From positions 501,737 to 516,447 of the forward strand of contig MU069532.1 of assembly GCA_002284615.2 (NCBI GenBank): a stretch of 14,711 nt of DNA, read 5' to 3'. This DNA comes from Dunaliella salina (taxonomy: Eukaryota; Chlorophyta; Chlorophyceae; Chlamydomonadales; Dunaliellaceae). Shown here piece after piece: positions 7,301-14,711 of the stretch. The notes beneath the pieces were generated by a model, which was not told the DNA's origin, searched no databases, and saw only the letters and a program-made list of their open reading frames with translations. A program made the position numbers and the translations under genes. The first letter of the stretch is position 1. The number at the start of each line of letters is the position of its first letter.

Positions 7301-7735
7301 TTATCCTTGGGAGCAAGCCGAAGCATCAGCTGATGTTCCCGACCCCTTCACCTTCCAGTCCCAAAAAATTAAAGACGAAATAGTAGGAAAACAAGAAAGA
7401 GATTGGCACCACTCCAAAATCCTTGACAAAAGTGCTTTCCGCGAATGCATACAGACTCTGATCAACAACAGAATTCCAGGGGCGGATGGCAGAGCTAATG
7501 AGCTCTCGAGGATGCCCCCTTCTGAGATACAAAAAACCATACACAAGCTTTTCATTATTATGTGAGCCACGCGTTTCACCCCTGTGAGCTAGAAAAACCG
7601 GCAGCACAATCCTTATAGACAAGGGAAATGGAGAAGAAACAAACCTCCTCCTACAGACCAATAGGAATCGTGAACACGCTTTGCAAACTCTGGACCCTCC
7701 TCATTACTAGCACACTATATGAATACTATATGTGC
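7301..7735 (+). pseudogene. reverse transcriptase, N-terminal motifs only
   Basis: Early RT motifs of a non-LTR element are readable. YPWEQAEA near 7300 leads into DKSAFRECIQTLINNRIPG and GADG (about 7425-7490; the N-N-x-x-P-G-x-D-G block), then IHKLFIIM (near 7545). After frameshifts come STILIDKGNGEETN (near 7610), SYRPIGIVNTLCKLW (about 7650-7692) and ITSTLYEY (to about 7725). This covers the fingers up to the S-Y-R-P block. The palm with the F/Y-A-D-D catalytic aspartates never appears, because the sequence changes into an AT-rich block near 7736. The enzyme is therefore dead. It belongs to the same plus-strand copy as the peptidase and APE pieces. Confidence 0.88.
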
Positions 7736-7883
7736 ACGACCACTTCAATAATTAGATAATAATATTCTGAAACATTAAAACGAATTAATAAAATAATTTT
7801 GGGGGCACCTGACGAAGTGCTGACGAACCACCAAAATATTCATTCCCCAGTTTTGTGCCTGACGAACGAAACGAATTTAAAAT
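7736..7883. other. AT-rich block with GACGAA repeats
   Basis: The RT similarity ends and about 60 very AT-rich bases follow. Then TGACGAA occurs three times, at about 7810, 7822 and 7860, with ACGAA once more just after. Composition differs sharply from both flanks. It resembles the spacer at 4353-4688 in repeating a CGAA core, but I cannot align the two. It is probably a small insertion or a rearrangement junction. Confidence 0.4.
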
Positions 7884-8290
7884 ATGATTAATTGTAGCTG
7901 GAAAGGCGCTATCTTTAAGTACACAAGGCCGTTGGCCTCGCCACCTCTGCCAGAGGTGTTTCCGGAGATGATTCAGCAGAGGAAGCAGCAGAGACAGCAA
8001 GAGCAGTTAGCAAGCAAGCCTGAACCAGCTCCAAATAGGGCAGTAGGACGTCGAAAGGGAGCAAACACAAGCCGCCACCACTCCCTCATCACACATCATG
8101 CGCATATTGTGCGCACACAACATGCGCGCCCCACAGGCCCAGCCAGCTCCCCTCCACTGAGCCTAAAGCCTTCAGCCCTACAGTGCCCTACAAGCACAAG
8201 CACAATTCAAGCCCTCAAACTCCAAGCCCAACCTTCCCCAAACTCAGATTGGGCAGCAATCACTCTCTGGCGACCGACGGACTACACCTT
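7884..8290 (+). other. Gln/Pro-rich open stretch, unrecognised
   Basis: A frame open from 7884 runs for about 135 codons before joining, in the same frame, an RT thumb motif at 8291 and after. The peptide has a Gln-rich helix (EMIQQRKQQRQQEQLAS), a basic patch (AVGRRKGAN) and a Pro/Ser/Thr-rich tail. I recognise no domain. It may be a decayed disordered part of a retroelement ORF, or a chance open frame in low-complexity sequence. The ATG at 7884 has no support as a start. Confidence 0.25.
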
Positions 8291-8395
8291 TTTAACTTCT
8301 AAGCCATCATCTTCTAGAACAATAGAAATTCAGGGGCAAAGAGCATTATTCCTGTAATCTAACAATCTATTCAAATACCTTGGCGTCCAACCATG
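8291..8395 (+). pseudogene. Dualen-like retrotransposon fragment D: short RT thumb piece
   Basis: A third copy of the start of the RT thumb. IEIQGQRALFL, one stop (8356-8358), then NNLFKYLGVQ are read in one frame and match the QG-x-x-A and F-x-YLGV blocks of the fragments at 115-715 and 2306-3060. Similarity stops directly after the LGV motif. It is too short to place in the element beyond this block. It could be the far side of the RT break at 7735, with the palm deleted and replaced, since it follows on the same strand in the correct element order. Confidence 0.7.
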
Positions 8396-10494
8396 AGGAA
8401 GAAGGTAAGGCTTTTAGCTGGGGGAAATGCTTGAAAATCTCGGTTTTCCCCGGACTTCTCCATATCAAACCTTTGAGGAAAAATGATTGAAAGGACCACA
8501 ATTACATACCAGAATCAAGACCCCATCCACTGGGACGAAATGATTGACAGAACCTTCAAACATAGATCAGCAACAACATTTCGTGAGGAGCAAATTTGCA
8601 CGTGGCAAACCCACAATTTGCGTCAATTGCAGCAGACGCATGGCCTCTGTGTTCACATTCAGTCTGCGGATCCTCTCGCGTTGTCAGGAAGGCTGCCTTA
8701 TTTTCCTCACCCCTAAAAACAGGATCGAACATTCTCTGACTTCTCCATGATGACGGTGAAGGATCTGACCTTTGTAATAAGACAATTGAATCGCCGCAAC
8801 CGAGCCCGTCCGTGATTAGCATCCACTTCAGTGAAGTCCACTTAAGAAAAGAGAGGAAAAAAAGCTCGTCCCATCATGGCATGAAAAGAGGCCTTATTGG
8901 GAGGAGGGCACCCTCGCAAATAGAAGACATTGTCAGTGTGCTTTAAAAGTAGATATCTGCAGAGAAAGCTACAGTGAGAGATAGATCACGATTGCGCTGC
9001 ATCAGCTCATAAGCAGTAAATTGTTAATATTTCGCAGGCCAGCCTGCTTGCACATGAGGGTAAATTCAGGCTCCGCTAGGTTACGCAGGAAAGTCCCCCT
9101 AGTCCCTCTCCCGCAGAAAGTAATCTTTTAATTTTTTTCTGAAAGAAGCAACAGGTCCCCAAGTCCTTACACCCAACAAGGCACATTGTCCTGTATATCA
9201 TCAGGCCCTGCAGGCACAGGTAAGTCAGGCAGACAAAGGACCAGGACCACAAAAAACACCTCTTCTTTAAGCCAAATGTAATGTCACCTTGATCTACATA
9301 TGCAACAAAACCTCGACTACAGATGCAGATGATTGTGTGTGTGCAAACCTGCAAGCTCACTCCTCAACACACACATGACCATCCAGCACCAAAACACTCA
9401 CAATGCAGCTACGAGTACTTGCCTTACGTTACTGAGCAAACTGTTAGGGAATGCAGCAAGGAAACCTGAGGAAAACTGCCCGTCGCCTGTCTCATGCAGT
9501 ACAAGCACACCCCCAAACAAACAAAACTCAACACAAGACCACACTCATCGGCTGAAGTCTCATGCAATGTTTCCAAAAACTGTTTCAAGTTACCCAGGCA
9601 TGATTTGCAGCTGCAGGTTTCGCTGTATGGAGCGCGCAGTGTGCAAATGTCTGCGATTGCACACACTGAAAAGCCCTTTTCTCCACGTGCACACAGCCGT
9701 TCTGCACTAGACAAAGTGCAATGTTGCCCTGAATGCTGGCCTCATCCCCTGTGCAAGACTGTCAAGGGAACAAGCAGTGAGGTGTGAGGAAAACTGGCAA
9801 TCTCACTCACCATGCAGCCCGTACATCCATTCCGGCCGCACAGTGCGTCCCGCGGTGTGCTGTCTGAACCAGGTAGGTGGTTGTGCATCATTCCATCGTC
9901 ATGATTACCAAAAAAAATGGAGTCCGCTGGAGGTGTGTGCTGAGCTCAGGCAGCGAACATGAAATTTGCGACACGTCCGTGTCTTCTGATTGGATGAACG
10001 CGTTCAAAATGTTACTGATACCACACGCTGTGAACGCCTCTCAGTGCAGTATGCAGTGCATTCAAAGCTGCAAGTTGGAAATAACCTAGAGAAGTTCTGT
10101 TATATCTTCTGAACACAAACACAGCTTCAAAATTCTCCGCTGGAGAGTGCAAACTTTGCGCTTGAACAGCACTACAGCCAAATGTGAGTATAAAAAACCA
10201 ACATCGACGGCTTTCCTTAAACTGACCATCATGTCCATATGCCTTGCGAACCGCTTTCGCTGTCCTGCAGCAACGTATATCGATTTGGGAGTCTTAGAAG
10301 GGGAACCGAGAAAACGGGCTGAAGGTGCTCATCAGAAGCAGGAACTGTTCTGTCCAGTTTTTATAAAATCAGGTAGTCTTCGACGGTTTCACAGCAAAAA
10401 CTCAAGACCAAAGCCGATTGAACGATGAAACATATTCAAAAATCGTCGCCAACACGGGACTGGCCTTATCCACGACAAAAGTCTTGAGCCCTGA
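8396..10494. other. no recognisable gene
   Basis: About 2.1 kb without a supported gene. Open frames of 60 to 125 codons exist on both strands (for example 8483-8716 and 9333-9710 on plus, 9076-9360 on minus). They overlap one another, show no domain and look like chance. A 7-bp stem GGGGAAA/TTTCCCC lies at 8421-8451. Short CA- and GT-rich runs occur near 9333-9375. No tRNA-like promoter boxes were convincing. Confidence 0.6.
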
Positions 10495-10516
10495 GAATGA
10501 ACTCCGAAGTTCATTC
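10495..10516. repeat. perfect 9-bp hairpin GAATGAACT-CCGA-AGTTCATTC
   Basis: Arms 10495-10503 and 10508-10516 pair perfectly around a CCGA tetraloop. CCCT just outside on the left and AGGG on the right can extend the stem imperfectly. It has no T-tract and no gene beside it, so I do not call it a terminator. Confidence 0.85.
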
Positions 10517-13338
10517 GGGACTAGGGTTCAAAGCAGCAAAGAAGGGCAGGGCGCGCGAAAGGACCTTTTCAAGGGTTTGTCCGGAAAGATCCTCAACTCT
10601 TGACGCGCGCCAGATCATAAGTGATTTTGTTCTCCAAGCTGAAGCATGAAGCAAGTGGTGATACTGGCTGGCATCATGAAGGGCTAGGATGATGCGATAA
10701 GCATTACAAGGAGGTCTGGCCTCTTGTGTATTTGAGTTTTTTCGCCATTTGTGCTCCAACAGGGAGTTTGACTTTTCGCAAATGGATTGACCGTAGTGTT
10801 TTTTCCACATTTCCTCAACCTGTCAACACCAAAAAGCTTCTTTGATAATTTCAGAAAAATAACTAAAATCAGACTTTAATTTGGCCTGGTGTTCGGGGCC
10901 TTATGGGCATTGGAATCTGTTAGGTACATGCCCATACATTGCCCAACTCCAGACAAATTTCTTAGGAATGATACATGCAAGACAACATTTAACGAACTGG
11001 CAGCGCTCATCGACCGACCTCAATTGAAGGATTTAGCAATGCTGCAACAAAAAAAATCCTTACCTCAAACAACGAAGCTGCTGACGTCTTCCATTGCCGC
11101 ACAAATTACACCCAAATAAGTGGCTGGTTGATATTAACCTCAGTGATATACCCAACTCTTCCGTAAGCATTGTTGCTCACCCTATTCAGCAACATCTGCC
11201 CTGACATTAGATGCACCTACACCACAACCTTCCTCCATACCTCACTACAAACGTCAGAGTACTGGGTGCTCACCCAGGACATCCACTTTTTCACGTTTTT
11301 CTTCACTTAGCCGAAGGCATTCCAACACAAGACACCATCCAATGCCTTGCCTCCCATGCAAAAATTCAAATTGTTAACCGTCAATGCTTACATTTCCGTG
11401 CACAAATTTGATCCCACCATAAGTGGAAGCCTGGATCACAAATCGAAGACCCTGGGAACAGGCTTCCTAGCAAAAGCACACACTCCACAAAGAATCAAGA
11501 ATCCCTTCTTATCAACCCCCTTGAATTGTCAAGGAAACGGTACCTGGAGGTGGGAAATGTGGTTATGGGGTTGGCTCAGGAGAGCAGTTTAACTGCGCCT
11601 CCCGCATGTGGACAAGCCTCGCAACAAGGCTGACCGGGGTATCAAATTTTACCACTTTGTAACGAAAGCTTCATACCACTTCGACCCACTTAGCTTTCAG
11701 CAAAATTTATATGGTGCACAAGGGGCATGCCGTCAAAGAAGTTAAGAGGCCGTTGAAGGTGTCTGGAAGGGCGCAAGATGGTAAGCCTCCTTAATAAGGT
11801 AAGGTGGTAAGCTTCCTTGGTTTACCTCCTGCTGCTGGTCTTAGCAAGCCTACCCACGGATGTGGCCTTAGCAGCAGAAACCTGTTTCGTAAGGTTTGGT
11901 AAGATGACCAGGTCGGTCAAACTGGGGTTGGTCATGGTGTAGCTATCCTGTGTATGTCCCAGCTTTTGTAAGTAAATCCCTTATCACTGGCATGGGCTTC
12001 AGGGCTTGGGCTTCCTGGTGACCATCAAATACGGAGTGTTCCGAAGTGGAAACATTTAAATGCTTCCTTGCTCCATCTTGGTTTTAGAAGTGAGCGTGCC
12101 ATTGGTCACGCTGGAAGTCAGATATCCATTGCGCCTTTCACATGCGTGTGCTTTCCTAGGATTGTTTCAGGGCGCTGAATCCTTTTGTGTAAGGAGATTT
12201 TAGAATGTTGCTGGTACTTGCCTTCTCCTCGAATCACTTCTTGGTGGCAAACATGAGCTGTAGACAAATGAGCTCTTCTTTCAGCCAGCAGCCCAACAAT
12301 CCTTTGTTCCAGCTCATTTTCAGAGGCCCCCAATCTCTCCTGGTTCCAGCACATTTTTGGCAAACAGCATATTGAGGACGCTTCCAGAAAGCTTTAAAGC
12401 TTGATTTTCAAAGCCGCTGGCACTCCTAGGATGGAATTGCACGGATTGTTTGCAAAGACTATTTGCAGGCTGCGGATTAATGCTTGACAAAAATCCTTAC
12501 TCATTTCCTGACATCAATAAAAAATATGAAAGTATGAATAATGTAAGGATGCACTCGCTAAGCATTACTGCTTATCTTGCCTCGTAGTGCCATTGACTCC
12601 CAGCAGCAGCCATCCCTGAAGCAGAACACTAGTTGCCAAACAGCCTCCTAATTTTTTACAAGGCCTGATGCCTCCTTGCTGAAGAGGGGACTCAATTGTG
12701 GCCTTTTGGCCATCTTCATTTTACCTTCGTAAAGTTCGAGGCAAAATTTGAGTTAGGAATACGATGTCCAAAATCCTCCACGAATTCTTACCCCAAATCA
12801 CTAGGGTAGACCATGTAATGTAAAAAAAAAAAAACTAGTGCCTTGGACCACTCCGTCCCATTCTTCGACTGTCCAGCCAAAAGGAAGGACAGACAGGACA
12901 GACTTTCTAAACCCTTTACCCTTACTATGGACCTAAACCACCTTTCCAAAAGTTTTCGCACATGCTCCTTTTTATTTATTTCATTCGTGTTGTGAACTCA
13001 TTTTTGATAATACAATGTTGCTTCTCACAACATGACATTGAAGGCTATGCATAAATGGCTGCCAGGATGCCATGTGAGGAGCGTTGTGGCAAGCACGCCG
13101 ACGCTATTAAGTTTTGCATGAAGAAGTGACGAGGCCGAATGAGCTTGGAGAGAAAAGCAGGTGGAGTTTGGACTGACATGACTGATTCGTACAAGATAAT
13201 ACTGGAAGATGTCAAGAATGAGGATGCAGGATACCTAGCCCAATATCAAGGATGTATCACTGATTGGCCAGCACCAGCAAGCGCCAAAAGGCACACAATT
13301 AGCTGTTGAAAGCAGTGGCTTGTGTTCCTAGCTTTTGA
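10517..13338. other. no recognisable gene; small repeats only
   Basis: About 2.8 kb with no supported gene. Small features are an inverted repeat CTGCTGCT/AGCAGCAG at 11829-11836 and 11870-11877, a near-repeat of GGTAAGCYTCCTT at about 11779 and 11808, an A13 run at 12822-12834 bracketed by CACTAG and CTAGTG, and GGACAGAC twice at 12887-12903. Peptides at 10889-11119 and 11211-11411 (plus) read smoothly but match nothing I know. The minus-strand frame 12118-12363 has a charged, possibly helical stretch (ASENELEQRIVGLLAERRAH) that I cannot assign. Confidence 0.55.
12822..12834 (+). repeat. A13 homopolymer run
   Basis: Thirteen A residues follow ATGTAATGT. This could be the poly(A) tail of an old retroposed sequence on the plus strand. 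No coding or tRNA-like body is visible upstream and no target duplication is evident. The run is bracketed by CACTAG (12799-12804) and CTAGTG (12835-12840). Confidence 0.5.
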
Positions 13339-13402
13339 GCCGCTAGCATGGGCAAGTGCTTCAGCAATGGGCCGCTAGCATGGGCAAGTGGTTCAGCAAT
13401 CA
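13339..13402. repeat. 32-bp tandem duplication
   Basis: GCCGCTAGCATGGGCAAGTG begins at 13339 and again at 13371. The units agree over 30 bases with a single C/G difference and differ only at their last two bases. The near identity points to a recent local duplication in otherwise non-coding sequence. Confidence 0.9.
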
Positions 13403-14370
13403 TTTTGCGCAGAAATAAGTCATACCCAAAGAAAGCATTCCGAGGCCACCCACTCTTTCTATTCTTCTATCAGTAAAAAGAGGACATAGAAAAGAAAATT
13501 TATATTTGTTTGACAAGGAAGGTTAGTGCCGCTAGTACTAGTTTTGCTTCAAAAAGAGTTCTTATGAAATAAGTTTGCATCCAGAAACCATTGTGTGTGG
13601 CTTTTAGGGGCTACATCTTCCTGAACACGTCTTGAACACTCACAACTTCTGAGATGGCCAGATCAGGAACAGTTGAAACTTTTCGAAAACATCGAGTTCT
13701 GCCAATCAAAAGGATGCAGAAAAATTCGTTAACGTCCAAATTGTTGTTTTGAATTATTCAGAACGTCTTGCGATCCTCATGGGAGTGCCTGTGAAGAAGG
13801 AGCAGATTAATGAGGAAGTACAAGGCGCTGTTTCCCCAAAATCCAACTCTTTTTTTCCTTAATATTATGTTTATGCTCCAAAGTGCGTGCAGGCCCAGGA
13901 GAATCCGGCGGAAAGTTTCAAAACGGTTACGATTACGGGGGATGAATATTCCCCTCTGGCATGCGCCAATTGAAGGAAAGTAATTTGAAAATTATGGTAA
14001 TAAATCAAGAAAAGCCGTCAAAAAATATTGCTTTAATGGCCTCCTTTGATGCCCGGAATTGCATGCCCGCCCTTGTAAGGTACGGTAGGCCATAATGCAG
14101 TAAGGAGGGGAAGCCAACAAGGTTGCCAGAAAGGCACTATCCACAGGTCCAATCCGTGTTTCTACAACAGGGGCCGCAGGCACTGACTTGTACAAAAAGC
14201 ACAGCGGCAAGACAGAGGAATTTGGACGTGCACGCGTTGCAGATCAAGTGGCTCAAGGAAAGGCCACGCCAGATGGTTGTAGATTATTACTGAGAAGTGA
14301 GCCCTGCCACACCAAATGCTTGCTTAAAGCATAACAAACATCTACACAGCTGCTCGCTTTGACATTGAAC
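13403..14370. other. no recognisable gene
   Basis: Nearly 1 kb with no supported gene on either strand. The only frame of note is 13992-14210 on minus, 72 codons, without a recognisable domain. The part from about 14200 could be a decayed linker leading into the PHD remnant that follows, but I cannot align it with 3835-4080. Confidence 0.5.

Positions 14371-14711
<341 letters not shown>

Noticed and set aside
9333..9787. Overlapping plus-strand frames of 125 and 97 codons, and a minus-strand frame of 96 codons
   Set aside because: Three overlapping frames in different registers, with no domain, no consistent composition and no supporting context; most likely chance.
10495..10516. Hairpin as a transcription terminator
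   Set aside because: No T-tract follows it and there is no gene immediately upstream.
5897..10530. Shared 11-mer ACTAGGGTTCA at 5897-5907 and 10520-10530, resembling a tRNA B box
   Set aside because: An 11-base match is expected by chance in a window this long, the B-box consensus ending in CC is not met, and no A box lies upstream.

Overview
This is eukaryotic nuclear DNA that has been built up by transposition. There is no intact gene, no operon-like packing, no rRNA or recognisable tRNA, and the window starts and ends in TG/GT microsatellite. The left 8.4 kb is a graveyard of one type of non-LTR retrotransposon. Read across the copies, its domains are: cysteine-peptidase-like C-terminal half, apurinic-type endonuclease (APE), reverse transcriptase (RT), RT thumb, long Pro-rich linker, C4HC3 PHD finger, RNase H, CCHC-type zinc knuckle, and a restriction-like endonuclease (RLE) with an E-x-K core. 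APE and RLE in one element is the hallmark of the Dualen/RandI-type 'dual endonuclease' clade, first described in the green alga Chlamydomonas. A green alga is therefore my best guess for the host, at modest confidence; no host gene confirms it.

Layout. 1-20, TG repeat. About 115-715 (+), RT thumb fragment A. About 716-4352, a composite copy: RNase H, zinc knuckle, RLE and C-terminal tail on the minus strand (about 2305 down to 794), joined head-to-head near 2305 to RT thumb, linker and PHD on the plus strand (about 2306-4352). Its topology is what a twin-priming (5'-inversion) insertion would give. 4353-4688, a TCGAAC-rich spacer. 4690-7735 (+), peptidase half, APE and the first part of RT, interrupted at 5579-6290 by a hairpin-rich, non-coding insertion flanked by an imperfect 14-15 bp direct repeat. 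7736-7883, an AT-rich block with repeated GACGAA where the RT stops. 7884-8290, a Gln/Pro-rich open stretch of unknown origin. About 8291-8395, a third RT thumb fragment.

From 8396 to 14370 I recognise no gene. There is only a perfect 9-bp hairpin (10495-10516), a CTGCTGCT inverted repeat, an A13 run and a 32-bp tandem duplication. At 14371-14610 a decayed second PHD finger of the same element family runs directly into a GT tract of about 100 bp that reaches the window edge.

None of these pieces can be active: every one is truncated, frameshifted or carries stops, and the RT catalytic YADD/FADD region is absent. The interest lies in the rebuilt domain order (a PHD finger placed after RT, a peptidase half before APE), the twin-priming junction, and the non-autonomous insertion inside the endonuclease.
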